Numbered from the stretch's first letter, positions 25,726 through 35,162 are shown. The stretch is DNA of 64,000 bases from Paenibacillus psychroresistens (GCF_009728935.1 NZ_CP034235.1:4750001-4814000); one strand, 5' to 3'. Numbers and translations: made by a program. The notes: generated by a model not told the origin, from the sequence alone.

Positions 25726-27042
25726 TTATCCAAAAAGTCGTTCTGGAATTAAATCATTATTTACTATGTCAGCTTGTGACTCACGTTTAACGACTAGATC
25801 CGATTTCCCCGCTTGAACAAATACTACAGCTGGGCGGCGAATTCGATTATAGTTACTGGCCATCGCATAATTGTAGGCGCCTGTGCACGAAACTGCCAGA
25901 ATGTCACCCCATTTAGACTTAGGTAATGATATGTCCCAGATGAGCATATCCCCACTTTCACATGCTTTACCCGCAATAGTTACTATCTCTTCATTGGCTT
26001 CATTCGCTCTGTTTGCGAGCATAGCCTCATACACCGATTCATACAAAGCAGGGCGTGGATTGTCCGTCATCCCTCCATCAACAGCTACATATTTACGAAC
26101 TCCTGGGATATCTTTATAAGTGCCAATCGTATATAACGTTGTTCCAGCATCACCAACCATACTGCGCCCCGGTTCTACCCAAATTTCTGGCAACGGATAA
26201 TTAACCTGTCCAAAGCAATTTTTAATAGCTTCAGTGATCGCCTTCACATACTGGCTGATTTGAAGAGGTGTATCCCCTTCTTTATAACGAATGCCGAATC
26301 CTCCACCAAGATTGATTACTTGTAGAGTAATATCAAGCTCTGTTCGAATAGTCGCTGCGAAAACTGCCACACGCTCAGCCGCCATACGGAAGCCCTCGAC
26401 CTCGAAAATCTGAGAACCAATATGAGAATGAATACCTAATATTTCAATATTTGATAAGTTTATTGCGGTTTCGATTGCTTGTTTGGCTTGTCCGTTACCG
26501 ATATCAAATCCGAATTTCGAATCAGTTTGACCCGTTGAGATGTAGTCGTGAGTGTGAGCCTCGACACCTGGAGTAACGCGGAACAATATTTTTACTCTTC
26601 GGTTCCGTTGCCCGGCAATTTCATTCAAAAGCTGTAATTCTGTAAAATTATCTACAACAAAACATCCGATTCCAGCATCCACTGCCATCTCAATCTCGAA
26701 AGGAGATTTGTTGTTACCGTGGAAGTGAATACGATCTACTGGAAACCCAGCTTTTAGAGCTGTGAACAGCTCACCATCCGAGACAACATCGAGCGATAAT
26801 CCTTCTTGTTCTGCAAGCTTACACATGGCCATTACACAGAATGCCTTACTTGCATAAGCAATCTGAAACCTGAAGCCAGAAGCTTGAAAAGCCTCCGTAA
26901 ATTCACGTGCTCGTTGACGAATCTGCGCCTCATCCATTACATATAAAGGTGTTCCATATTGCTCTACTAACGCTGTAGTGTCACAGCCACCAATTTCTAA
27001 GTGTCCCTGCCCATTAATCCGACTCGTCCCATGAAGATACAT
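25726..27042 (-). CDS. lysA: Diaminopimelate decarboxylase
   Basis: A 438-residue PLP-dependent fold-III decarboxylase that converts meso-diaminopimelate to L-lysine. PLP-lysine motif YASKAFCVMAM (about residue 60), HGNNKS, the glycine-rich phosphate loop INLGGGFGIRY, the EPGRSMV segment and GKACESGDML (the catalytic Cys from the partner subunit) are all present. ATG 27042 follows GGAGG. Length is normal. I looked for a lysine riboswitch in the leader and found none. It stands alone, with no other lys/dap genes around. Confidence 0.95.
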   Translation of the reverse strand: MYLHGTSRINGQGHLEIGGCDTTALVEQYGTPLYVMDEAQIRQRAREFTEAFQASGFRFQIAYASKAFCVMAMCKLAEQEGLSLDVVSDGELFTALKAGFPVDRIHFHGNNKSPFEIEMAVDAGIGCFVVDNFTELQLLNEIAGQRNRRVKILFRVTPGVEAHTHDYISTGQTDSKFGFDIGNGQAKQAIETAINLSNIEILGIHSHIGSQIFEVEGFRMAAERVAVFAATIRTELDITLQVINLGGGFGIRYKEGDTPLQISQYVKAITEAIKNCFGQVNYPLPEIWVEPGRSMVGDAGTTLYTIGTYKDIPGVRKYVAVDGGMTDNPRPALYESVYEAMLANRANEANEEIVTIAGKACESGDMLIWDISLPKSKWGDILAVSCTGAYNYAMASNYNRIRRPAVVFVQAGKSDLVVKRESQADIVNNDLIPERLFG

Positions 27043-27315
27043 CTTTTCTATTCCTCCTGTTGTTTTATTTGACTGCACTTACTTAGATAAAATTACTAAA
27101 TGATCCTAAGCTTGATTGTGGTGTTAATCCCAATATACCGATAAAATAATAGTATGAAAATGGAGGGAATGGACAAAAATTTGTATTTTTCAACAGTATT
27201 GATAATAGCAACAGGTTGTTAAAGTTATCGCTCATCCCGAAATCGCGATTTGAAGGAAATCAGTTCTTTATATAGAAGTATTATAGTTATGAAGCAGAAA
27301 AAAAGGAGAATTCGT

Positions 27316-27399
27316 ATGAATTTTTATTATTATAGAATGATTAGAATCCGTCAGTTTCAGGTTGTAAGCCAAATGTCTTGGGATGGTGAACGTAGATGA
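27316..27399 (+). CDS. Possible 27-residue leader peptide coupled to the GMC gene
   Basis: A short frame beginning ATG 27316 with an excellent AAAAAGGAG site encodes a Tyr/Arg-rich peptide (MNFYYYRMIRIRQFQVVSQM...). Its TGA overlaps the ATG of the GMC gene (ATGA). The GMC gene's own ribosome site is weak, so translation coupling is plausible. No homology is recognised. The rest of the 27043-27395 gap shows nothing clear. Confidence 0.4.
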   Translation: MNFYYYRMIRIRQFQVVSQMSWDGERR

Positions 27400-29519
27400 A
27401 GACCTTTGATTTATCGAGCGAGGTTCGTCCAATATTAGAAGCAGTTGCCAATCGGATGATTCCGGAAGATGCATGGCCATCGGCGACAAATGGTGGAGTC
27501 CTGAAATATCTTGAGCTTCACGCCGGTGAGGTGCCGGCAATATGGACTGATTTGATCGAACCCGGCCTTCTCGCATTGGATGCAAAAGCATTAGGTCTCC
27601 ATGGCCAACCGTTTACGGAACTGTTGGCAGCTGAGCAAGACAGATTGTTGCATGACTTAGAGCATGATCGTTTTCTGGACTGGCCTGTTTCACCTAAATT
27701 ATTCTTTGACACTTTATTGAGCTTTGTTATTGAAGGTTACTATGGAAGCCCTACGGCTGGCGGTAATCACGAAAGCAAATCGTGGAACATGATCGGATTT
27801 CGTCCGGGCACTGTCTCCGAAAGCCAAGCACCTGTCCAAGAAACAGACTTACCGCAACTGGCCTTCGACCAGCTTCGAGACCAGTATGATGTTATTATCG
27901 TGGGAGCTGGAGCCGGAGGCTCGGTAGCAGCGGCAGTACTCTCCGAATCGGGACTTCGTGTTCTCGTTGTCGAACGCGGAAGCTGGCTTCAATACAATGA
28001 AATAGGCAACGACCATTTGCGCAACCATCGTTTAAGCAAATATGGCCATAACACGGGACCAGGGTTGAAAGGCAACCCTCGTACGATTCTTTTGGCGGGC
28101 GGAGAAGAGCGGATAACTGCACCTTTTGAAGGCGAATATCATAATAATGCGATGACTTTAGGCGGCGGAACACGGGTCTATGGCGCGCAAGCATGGAGAT
28201 TCCATAAGGATGACTTTCGTATGGCTAGTCGCTATGGGGTTCCGGATGGAAGTTCGCTAAGTGATTGGCCAATTCAATATGATGAACTTGAACCTTATTA
28301 TGAGCGGGCCGAGTGGGAAGTCGGCGTTTCTGGTGATGGGGATGCCCATCATGGACGCGGTAACCGACGACGCCCATATCCAATGCCAGCGCTATCGATG
28401 ACGTTGGAAGCAGAACGCTTGGCTCGGGGGGCAGCGAAACTGGGATGGGACGTGGGGCCAGTTCCTCTACTCATCAACTCAGTTGAACGTGACGGTCGAC
28501 CAGCCTGTGGGCGGTGCGGCCAATGTGTCGGATTTCCTTGCCCCACCAATAGTAAGAATGGCGGCCATAACACGATGTTAGTCAGGGCTATAGCTACGGG
28601 TAACTGTGACTTGATCTGCGATACCATGGTGGAACGCATCGATACCGAAGGAGGAAAGCATGCCACTGGGGTTCGCCTAGTGCAGGAAGTCGCGGGCTCG
28701 ATCCAGCGTAGGCAAGTGCGTGCAGGGCATGTGATGGTTGCCGCCGGGGCGATCGAAAGTGCTCGCCTCCTCCTCAACTCAGCAAGCGATTTGGAACCAA
28801 ATGGAATAGGTAATCGTAATGGACAAGTAGGACGAAACCTTCAGGGTCATGTCTACGCAGGTGCCTACGGCCTCTTTGATGAACCCGTTCAAGATGGTTT
28901 GGGTCCTGGAGTAAGTATTGCCACCTTTCGCTTTGATCATGGTAACGGTGGCGGGATTATCGGGGGTGGATTTCTTGCCAACGAATTCACACGATTACCA
29001 CTCATTCATTGGTATCGAGCGCTTGCCCCGGATGCGGTGCGTTGGGGGATCGCAGGCAAGGAAACGATGCGCGAGAGCTTCTTGCGCACTAGCCAAATTC
29101 AGGGACCGATCCAAGAGATCTCTACCGCCGAGTCCAGAGTGCGGCTTTCACCAAAAGTTAAAGATCGCTTCGGGATACCCGTCGCTCAACTATCAGGAAA
29201 TGTCCATCCAGAGTCAATTAGAGCTGCGACCTTGTTAGCAGAGCAAGCGGAGAATTGGCTTTGGGCCTCTGGTGCACAGAAGGTTTGGCAAACCAGGCCA
29301 GGTGGCGGACTTAGTGGAGGACAGCATCAAGCGGGAACATTGCGTATGGGTGACAACCCTGCGACATCCGTCACCGACCCCTTGGGTCGTGTACATGGTT
29401 ACGATAATCTTTGGGTGAGTGACGGCTCCGTGCACGTGACCAATGGCGGCGTTAACCCGGTATTGACGATTCTTGCCTTAGCTTTCCGTACGGCAGAAAA
29501 CCTAGTGAAACAAGGGTAA
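27396..29519 (+). CDS. Gluconate-dehydrogenase subunit-3 / GMC oxidoreductase fusion
   Basis: A 707-residue flavoprotein. Residues about 1-150 match the gluconate 2-dehydrogenase subunit 3 (gamma) domain (VANRMIPEDAWPSATNGGVLKYLE). From about 168 the GMC fold begins with YDVIIVGAGAGGSVAAAVL and VVERG for FAD, followed by the TLGGGTRVYGAQAWR segment. The C-terminal active site has HQAGTLRMG with the catalytic His and NGGVNPVLTILALAFR. Normally these are separate subunits of gluconate, sorbitol or glucoside 3-dehydrogenases. No Tat signal is present. The gene is more GC-rich than neighbours. The substrate is probably a sugar or sugar acid. Confidence 0.9.
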   Translation: MKTFDLSSEVRPILEAVANRMIPEDAWPSATNGGVLKYLELHAGEVPAIWTDLIEPGLLALDAKALGLHGQPFTELLAAEQDRLLHDLEHDRFLDWPVSPKLFFDTLLSFVIEGYYGSPTAGGNHESKSWNMIGFRPGTVSESQAPVQETDLPQLAFDQLRDQYDVIIVGAGAGGSVAAAVLSESGLRVLVVERGSWLQYNEIGNDHLRNHRLSKYGHNTGPGLKGNPRTILLAGGEERITAPFEGEYHNNAMTLGGGTRVYGAQAWRFHKDDFRMASRYGVPDGSSLSDWPIQYDELEPYYERAEWEVGVSGDGDAHHGRGNRRRPYPMPALSMTLEAERLARGAAKLGWDVGPVPLLINSVERDGRPACGRCGQCVGFPCPTNSKNGGHNTMLVRAIATGNCDLICDTMVERIDTEGGKHATGVRLVQEVAGSIQRRQVRAGHVMVAAGAIESARLLLNSASDLEPNGIGNRNGQVGRNLQGHVYAGAYGLFDEPVQDGLGPGVSIATFRFDHGNGGGIIGGGFLANEFTRLPLIHWYRALAPDAVRWGIAGKETMRESFLRTSQIQGPIQEISTAESRVRLSPKVKDRFGIPVAQLSGNVHPESIRAATLLAEQAENWLWASGAQKVWQTRPGGGLSGGQHQAGTLRMGDNPATSVTDPLGRVHGYDNLWVSDGSVHVTNGGVNPVLTILALAFRTAENLVKQG

Positions 29520-29568
29520 TAAACGGATAGCATTTCTCTAAAAAACTCAATAAAGGATGGGTTAAACA

Positions 29569-30276
29569 ATGAATTTAGAAATGGTAATGCAGGAACTTGA
29601 AGCTCTCGGCAAGGAAAGAATGAAGAAGATATACGGATCCAACGGCGCTCAAGAACCACTTTTTGGTGTGACTACAGGTGAGATGAAGCCGATCTTCAAG
29701 AAAACTAAAATAAATCAACCTTTGGCTGAGCAGCTTTACTCCACTGGGAACTACGATGCAATGTACTTTGCCGGCATAATTGCAGACCCCAAAGCAATGA
29801 CTGAAGCCGATTTTGACCGTTGGATGGATGCGGCTTATTGTTATATGCTGTCCGATTGGGTGGTTGCAGTAACCTTGTCAGAAGCAGATATTGCACAAGA
29901 AGTTGCCGATAAATGGATCGCAAGCGGTGAAGAACTGAGAATGTCAGCGGGCTGGAGTTGTTACTGTTGGCTTTTGGGTAATCGCCCAGACAGTGAATTT
30001 TCTGAAAGCAAAATTGCAAATATGCTTGATATTGTGAAAAATACGATTCACGATTCTCCCGAACGAACTAAATACGCTATGAATAATTTTATTTACACAG
30101 TGGGGTCATCCTATTTGCCGTTACATGATAAGGCGGTTGAGACCGCCAAGGCAGTAGGTCCAGTAGAAGTCAAAAAGGACAAGCCAAAAAGCAGTTTCAT
30201 AATTGCTTCTGAAAATATTCAAAAGGCAGTAGCTGGAGGGCGTCTTGGTTTCAAACGCAAACATGTAAGGTGTTAA
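29569..30276 (+). CDS. DNA alkylation repair enzyme (AlkD-like HEAT-repeat protein)
   Basis: A 235-residue all-helical protein of the DNA alkylation repair family. The N-terminus has RMKKIYGSNGAQEPLFGVTTGEMKPIFKK, and W/D-rich helices such as WMDAAYCYMLSDWVV suggest the HEAT-like repeats that cradle alkylated DNA. AlkD-like glycosylases excise 3- and 7-alkylpurines, but this subgroup is divergent and may only bind DNA. ATG 29569 follows AAAGGATGGG. It stands alone between the GMC gene and a frameshifted YdeI-like gene. Confidence 0.85.
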   Translation: MNLEMVMQELEALGKERMKKIYGSNGAQEPLFGVTTGEMKPIFKKTKINQPLAEQLYSTGNYDAMYFAGIIADPKAMTEADFDRWMDAAYCYMLSDWVVAVTLSEADIAQEVADKWIASGEELRMSAGWSCYCWLLGNRPDSEFSESKIANMLDIVKNTIHDSPERTKYAMNNFIYTVGSSYLPLHDKAVETAKAVGPVEVKKDKPKSSFIIASENIQKAVAGGRLGFKRKHVRC

Positions 30277-30395
30277 ACTATTGCTTTGCTACAAGAAATT
30301 ATCCATTTTTCCAGCCTCAGATTCACTAGATCAAACTGACATATGGGTGTCAGTTTAGATGGCTTATACTAGTAATTAAAGGAGGGGTCAGATTA

Positions 30396-30951
30396 ATGGA
30401 AATAGATAAAATGGTGCATGCTCACACTAGACAAGAATGGCGAAAATGGCTAAATGACTACCATGAAATGGAAGATTATTGCTGGCTGATTATGAATAAG
30501 ACTCATTCTGCCAGCTACTTAGATTATGTTGAAGAAGCCCTGTGTTATGGCTGGGTTGATAGTACAAAAAAAAAAGGTGGATGACCTTCAAACAGGACAA
30601 CGATTCTCTCCCAGGAAAAAAAACAGTAACTGGACAGAGCTCAATAAAGAACGTGTACGACGGTTAGATAAATTAGGATTTATGACAGAAGCAGGAATAA
30701 AAGTATTACCCGATATGAAGGTTGAATCTTTTAAAATCAATGAAATTATCATGGCAGAGCTGCGTCAGGATGATGTGCTTTATCGCAATTTTCAAGGCTT
30801 GCCAGAACTATATGTGAGAATTAAAATTGACAATATTCAGTCCGTACAAAATGATCTACTGTTATACCAGAACCGATTAACAAAATTTATTGAACATACC
30901 CGTATGAATAAAATCTATGGGCAATGGAATGATGATGGTCGTCTCATTTGA
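30396..30951 (+). pseudogene. YdeI/OmpD-associated family protein, frameshifted at an A10 run
   Basis: ATG 30396 follows AAAGGAGGGG. The first frame gives VHAHTRQEWRKWLNDYHE and YLDYVEEALCYGWVDSTKKK, the YdeI family signature, then stops at 30584. The rest (VDDLQTGQRFSPRKKNSNWTELN and on, to 30951) continues in another frame. The shift falls exactly in a run of ten A at 30566-30575; nine A would restore a normal protein of about 185 residues. It may be a true pseudogene, a sequencing error, or a gene rescued by slippage on the A run. Confidence 0.85.
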
Positions 30952-30964
30952 ACTAACAAGCAAA

Positions 30965-31002
30965 ATGCAGCCAGCCTCCTCGAGGATACTGGCTGCATTT
31001 TA
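30965..31002. terminator. Bidirectional terminator
   Basis: ATGCAGCCAG (30965-30974) pairs with CTGGCTGCAT (30989-30998), followed by T bases on the plus strand and preceded by A bases. It lies between the YdeI-like gene and the convergent thioredoxin fragment. Confidence 0.8.
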
Positions 31003-31052
31003 TATTCTACTCAGTTTGGTAGTGCAGTGCTCTTTTTAATTCGGTCAGTAAC

Positions 31053-31298
31053 TTAGCAAGTATCCCCTATTGAAGTATATAGCTTAATTTTTTGGAATAA
31101 GGAGTCCTCCGTTTGAAGTCCAACAAATTTTTCTACACTATATCCGTCTTTAAAAAGGATCAAAGTTGGAATACTCGTTATACCGTATTCGGCTTTCAAC
31201 TCTTTTTCATGTTCGATATTCACTCTTGCGATTGTAGCTTGATGCTTAAATTTTTCCACTAATTCGTCAACAATCGGCTTTTGCAAACATATCATCAT
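31053..31298 (-). pseudogene. Thioredoxin fragment lacking its N-terminus
   Basis: An 81-residue frame matching only the C-terminal two-thirds of a thioredoxin: PIVDELVEKFKHQATIARVNIEHEKELKAEYGITSIPTLILFKDGY, including the cis-Pro loop SIPT. The first strand and helix and most of the active-site motif are missing, and only one Cys remains near the start. There is no ribosome site before the ATG, and the end of the upstream SDR lies 16 bases away, so the 5' part was probably deleted. It ends GDTC, like the intact paralogue at 62713-63048 (GDSCV). Confidence 0.75.
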
Positions 31299-31314
31299 TT
31301 TATATCTGAACTGT

Positions 31315-32310
31315 TTATAGATTAAATTTGAAACCTATTAAATTCTCGCTTAGAACCCATAGTTTAGCTGCTAAATCGGGATCAACAGCTCTTTTATACA
31401 ACCCAGGTTGAAAAGGATTGGTATCATCAGCAACTACTTCCGCAATATCAGAATTTTCGCAGTATACACCACCTAAACCATCCAATTGACGATTCACGGC
31501 ACACCAGACTATACTGGCTGCTCCCTCTTCTATATTCTTAAACTCGTCATTAAACTCTGGTAAAGCACGTTCCCCTTTTTCATTCAAGGCCCCCATTGCG
31601 CCCAGCTCATCGTCAGACAGATTACGTGCCAAATCCGTTATTATCGTACCCGGATGTACAGTGAATGCACGAACTCCATCACCCTTGCCCTTGTTATCCA
31701 TCTCAACAGTAAATAAGGCATTGGCTATCTTGGATCTTCCATAGGCGGTCCACTTTTCATATTCTTGATGTTCAAAATTCGGATCCTCCAGATCTATCTC
31801 ACTTAGCTTAGCTATCCGTGAAGTAACGGTGACAATTCTCGCATTCTCTGCTTTCTTCAAAGCTGGCCATAGCCGTGCAGTTAGTTGGAAATGTCCTAGG
31901 TGATTAGTAGAGAACTGAGATTCATTTCCGTAAGAATCACGTACTAGAGGGACTGCCATAATGGCAGCAGCATTAATAAGAATGTGTAAGGGACGATTAG
32001 AAGCAAGGAATCGCTGTGCGAAAGCATCAATGGAATCCCGGCTCATAAGATCCAAGCTCTCCACTTTAACACCAGGAATTGCTCCAACAATCGAATGTGC
32101 TCTTTCCAATGAACGAGCTGGCACGATAACCGTAGCTCCTGCTTTTGCAAGCACTTTTGTAGCTTCTAATCCAAGACCGGAATAGCCTCCGGTGATAATA
32201 GCAATTTTCCCAGTTAAATCTTGCCCTCCTAAAGCTTCTGTTGCCGTAGTTCTAGGCCCGAATCCGGAATGAATGGACTCTTGTTTAGTTGAATGGTTTG
32301 CATATGTCAC
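31315..32310 (-). CDS. SDR family oxidoreductase (RDH-like)
   Basis: A 331-residue SDR with GGYSGLGLEATKVL cofactor loop, INAAAIM in place of NNAG, NHLGHFQLTARLW, a catalytic Ser in VTSR and YGRSK. The GTG start at 32310 follows GGAGGT; ATG 32325 overlaps that site. The substitution of NNAG by NAAA is mild and also seen in related proteins. It follows the MFS gene in the same direction and may be co-transcribed. Confidence 0.88.
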   Translation of the reverse strand: MTYANHSTKQESIHSGFGPRTTATEALGGQDLTGKIAIITGGYSGLGLEATKVLAKAGATVIVPARSLERAHSIVGAIPGVKVESLDLMSRDSIDAFAQRFLASNRPLHILINAAAIMAVPLVRDSYGNESQFSTNHLGHFQLTARLWPALKKAENARIVTVTSRIAKLSEIDLEDPNFEHQEYEKWTAYGRSKIANALFTVEMDNKGKGDGVRAFTVHPGTIITDLARNLSDDELGAMGALNEKGERALPEFNDEFKNIEEGAASIVWCAVNRQLDGLGGVYCENSDIAEVVADDTNPFQPGLYKRAVDPDLAAKLWVLSENLIGFKFNL

Positions 32311-32355
32311 TAGTATTACCTCCATAGTATCGTAAATTATTACAACAGCTGTTTG

Positions 32356-33513
32356 TTATATCTCAATAGCCTTCTTAACAGAAAATGAGTAAAGTGCAGC
32401 AAACAGTCCGAAAATGATTGCGATTGCTCCAACCCAGCCTAGACTAATTACGGAAAATTGGTATACGACCCAACCCCCCATCGCAGCCCCAGCAGCCACT
32501 CCCAATTGAAGCACGGAATTATTCAAGCCCAATGCCAAATCGGGGGACTTGGGAGAAAGTGAAACCAAATAGTATTGTAGAGCAGGTGTAGTCGTCCAAG
32601 CTGAACCAATCCAAACGGCCAGAATAAAAAAAGCTCCTATTAATGTTGCAGCCACCCACGGCAGTATGGCCAAAGCGACTGCATGAAAAAGCAGGCTGAA
32701 AATCAAGGTACGGTTAATCCCCCATTTATCTGCACCATATCCTCCAGCACGAGAACCCACAACAGCAAATATTCCACATACTAAAAGTGCAGCACTAATC
32801 ATATTTGTATTGAGGCCAGCGGAATTCTGTAAAAATGGAGAGATATAGGTAAACATTAATTGATACCCTATCATCCAGAAAAATGTAATTAATAATCCAC
32901 TGATAATACGCTTGTTTTTCAAAACCTTAAATTGGGCTTTAAATGAAACAGGCTCTTGCCCTGCCAATTTTGGAATAAAAGCATAAATGCCTATCATTGC
33001 AAATACGGCCAAAATAGCTATAAAAATAAACACGGAGCGCCATCCCCAATACTCGCCTATTAAAGTGCCAAGAGGAGCACCGACGACTAAGGATGTACTA
33101 AATCCCATAATAATGATACCAATGGCATTCCCCCGCTTTTCCGGTGCTACCAGATTAGATCCAACTGTCAAAGCAACTACTGTAAAAATACTTGCACTTG
33201 ACGCCAAAACTATTCTGGACACAATTAGAACAGTGAAATTGGGACTAAAATAGGCAATTAAATTACCAATGATAAAAACAGCAAAAGAAAGAAGCAGCAG
33301 TTTTCTTCGTTCCACTTTCGCAGTGAGTGAAATAAGTATGGGTGAACCAATTGCGAAAACAGCTGCATAAATAGAAACCAATTGACCAGCTAAACCTACG
33401 GAAACATTAAGATCCTTGACTATCATTCCTAAAATACCTGCAACAATGATTTCTGCAGTTCCCATTACAAATCCGCCAAAGCTAAGTAGATAAATCACTC
33501 GATTTTGATGCAA
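32356..33513 (-). CDS. MFS transporter (DHA1, AraJ/Cml-like)
   Basis: A 385-residue 12-helix MFS exporter of the DHA1 group, resembling arabinose-efflux/chloramphenicol-resistance permeases: VMGTAEIIVAGILG in helix 1, KVERRKLLLLS motif-A loop, GWRSVFIFIAILAVF in helix 6. The TTG 33513 start follows AAGGAG ten bases upstream. It lies between a VOC gene and an SDR on the same strand. Likely exports small toxic molecules; specificity unknown. Confidence 0.9.
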   Translation of the reverse strand: MHQNRVIYLLSFGGFVMGTAEIIVAGILGMIVKDLNVSVGLAGQLVSIYAAVFAIGSPILISLTAKVERRKLLLLSFAVFIIGNLIAYFSPNFTVLIVSRIVLASSASIFTVVALTVGSNLVAPEKRGNAIGIIIMGFSTSLVVGAPLGTLIGEYWGWRSVFIFIAILAVFAMIGIYAFIPKLAGQEPVSFKAQFKVLKNKRIISGLLITFFWMIGYQLMFTYISPFLQNSAGLNTNMISAALLVCGIFAVVGSRAGGYGADKWGINRTLIFSLLFHAVALAILPWVAATLIGAFFILAVWIGSAWTTTPALQYYLVSLSPKSPDLALGLNNSVLQLGVAAGAAMGGWVVYQFSVISLGWVGAIAIIFGLFAALYSFSVKKAIEI

Positions 33514-33550
33514 TTTTAAACAGCTCCTTAGCAGAAATCATCCCTCGATA

Positions 33551-33934
33551 TTATACTCTCTGGAAGAACTCGATCCATTCCTTTTCAGGTCCGTAAATGA
33601 AAAAATAACGAATTCCGTTCGGCATGGTTGCAATTTCTTGATCTATGAACTCTACACCGATTTGCTTAACGCGGTCCCATTCCAATTGAATGTCCGAAAC
33701 TGACAGCGCAACATGATGCACCTTACCTTCAGAAGGCAATTGGTCCTTGAAGCCGTGAATCAATTCGATTTCTGTCTCATCCTCAAAGCCGTAGCCCAGA
33801 AAAACCACTTCAAGTCCATTGGCATGAACGTTTCGATCCTTCACCTCGAGTCCAGCTACCTCAGTATAGAACTTTATGGATGAATCCATATCGTTCACCA
33901 TAATCCCTACATGATCGATCTTTCTCTTCGTCAT
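33551..33934 (-). CDS. VOC/glyoxalase-superfamily protein
   Basis: A 127-residue VOC protein: IDHVGIMVNDMDSSIKFYTEVAGLEV at the start, ELIHGF, VHHVALSVSDI and a C-terminal EKEWIEFFQRV carrying a metal Glu. This is the glyoxalase I/dioxygenase fold with the H/E/H/E ligand pattern. ATG 33934 is preceded by GGAGG. It is the last gene of the HPP-PNPOx-DsrE-MBL-VOC row. Confidence 0.88.
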   Translation of the reverse strand: MTKRKIDHVGIMVNDMDSSIKFYTEVAGLEVKDRNVHANGLEVVFLGYGFEDETEIELIHGFKDQLPSEGKVHHVALSVSDIQLEWDRVKQIGVEFIDQEIATMPNGIRYFFIYGPEKEWIEFFQRV

Positions 33935-33946
33935 TCCTTTACCTCC

Positions 33947-34687
33947 CTAAATCGTGAAAATTTCTTTAGTTTGTAAAACACTTAAGTTTATCCGATCCTT
34001 GGCGTTTTCGATTAAGCGGTTCATCATATCTGGTGTCTGCGTATAGAGTGGTGGGTGATGGGCTGCCTTATAATGGATAGGTATCAGCGTATTAGCGCCT
34101 AAGATCAATGCTGCCATAACCGCTTGTTCCGGCGTAAGACAGATTGGCTGGTCACTAAATGGAGACACTCCCGGAAATTGCGTTATGGCTCCATTCACAG
34201 GCAGGCAAGCGACATCAAACGTGCCGTAGGCTTTAACAAGCTTCCACCAGTACCCATGCCATAATGTATCTCCAGCGTGAATCATTTGCTTACCACCACC
34301 GCGAACGATCCAGGATATTTGCGGATCACCCGAGCCGTCCACGGAATTAGCGGCAATAATTGTGAATGGCCCGATAACGAAGGTTTCACCGAGGGCAGCG
34401 CCAGATACGTTGCTTAATCCGTTGGTAGTCGCTAAATTTACGATTTCAACTGGGACGAATACTCGTACATCAGCACCATAAGCAGCAATAATCGCTTGTG
34501 GGTCAAAATGATCCGCATGCTGATGAGTAATTAAGACAGCAGCTACAGAACCAAATGACTCTAAGGGAAAGAAAGGCTCGTTGGGCTCGCCTAACTTGGC
34601 GGGAAAATGATAAAGCGGATCGATCACAACAGATGAGTCCTCTAATTCAACTCGTATACCTGCCCATGGAAGCTTTTGAATATTCAT
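33947..34687 (-). CDS. MBL-fold metallohydrolase (UlaG/YtkL-like)
   Basis: A 246-residue metallo-beta-lactamase fold. The metal motif is THQHADHFD (HxHxDH, about residues 54-62), a later AGDTLW supplies the bridging Asp, and IPIHYK the last His. No lactamase or persulfide-dioxygenase (ETHE1) features are visible; it looks like the UlaG-type lactonase/phosphodiesterase group. ATG 34687 follows AAAGGGGG. It sits 14 bases after the DsrE gene, clearly in one operon. Confidence 0.88.
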   Translation of the reverse strand: MNIQKLPWAGIRVELEDSSVVIDPLYHFPAKLGEPNEPFFPLESFGSVAAVLITHQHADHFDPQAIIAAYGADVRVFVPVEIVNLATTNGLSNVSGAALGETFVIGPFTIIAANSVDGSGDPQISWIVRGGGKQMIHAGDTLWHGYWWKLVKAYGTFDVACLPVNGAITQFPGVSPFSDQPICLTPEQAVMAALILGANTLIPIHYKAAHHPPLYTQTPDMMNRLIENAKDRINLSVLQTKEIFTI

Positions 34688-34701
34688 GGATATCCCCCTT
34701 T

Positions 34702-35067
34702 TTATAAAATAATAGGTACAAAACCATCCTTCATGAATTGAGAAAAGTTTAAATGACCACTATTGGTCTCACTTCCAACCAGTTTAAGTCCCGCTTGCTG
34801 TACCTCTTCCTCGACATCAAAGAATCCAGCACAGGCTCCGCAGCCTCCCTTGAGAATGCCGGTCTTCATCACTTGCTTATATAACGGGTTAATAATGTGA
34901 TCCGGCTTGCTAAATTCATTTGGCCACTGCGTTCCCGCTCCATCAAAATACACTTCAACCTCCATCCCTGCCTCGTGCAGATCTTGGCCGTATAGCAGTC
35001 CATGCATCGCTTTACCCATATCTTGTTGATTAGCTTGAATAATGATCAAATATTTATTAGTACTCAT
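34702..35067 (-). CDS. DsrE-family protein
   Basis: A 121-residue DsrE/YchN-like protein. It has the alpha/beta start YLIIIQANQQDMGKAMHGLLYG, and a Cys pair in GGCGACAGFFDV (about residues 76-79), the position where DsrE proteins carry the sulfur-relay Cys. ATG 35067 follows CAGGAGG. DsrE proteins carry or transfer persulfide sulfur; the neighbouring genes suggest a detoxification setting. Confidence 0.87.
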   Translation of the reverse strand: MSTNKYLIIIQANQQDMGKAMHGLLYGQDLHEAGMEVEVYFDGAGTQWPNEFSKPDHIINPLYKQVMKTGILKGGCGACAGFFDVEEEVQQAGLKLVGSETNSGHLNFSQFMKDGFVPIIL

Positions 35068-35162
35068 ATTAATCCTCCTGAAAATAATTATTTTTCAAAT
35101 TCTTGGCCTATCGTTTTCAAACAGTTTCAGTTGTCTTCCTCACCTCCTCTCCAGAGCGCCAC

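Noticed and set aside
27043..27315. Possible lysine riboswitch in the lysA leader
   Set aside because: I looked on the minus strand for the conserved L-box helices and a terminator and did not find them.
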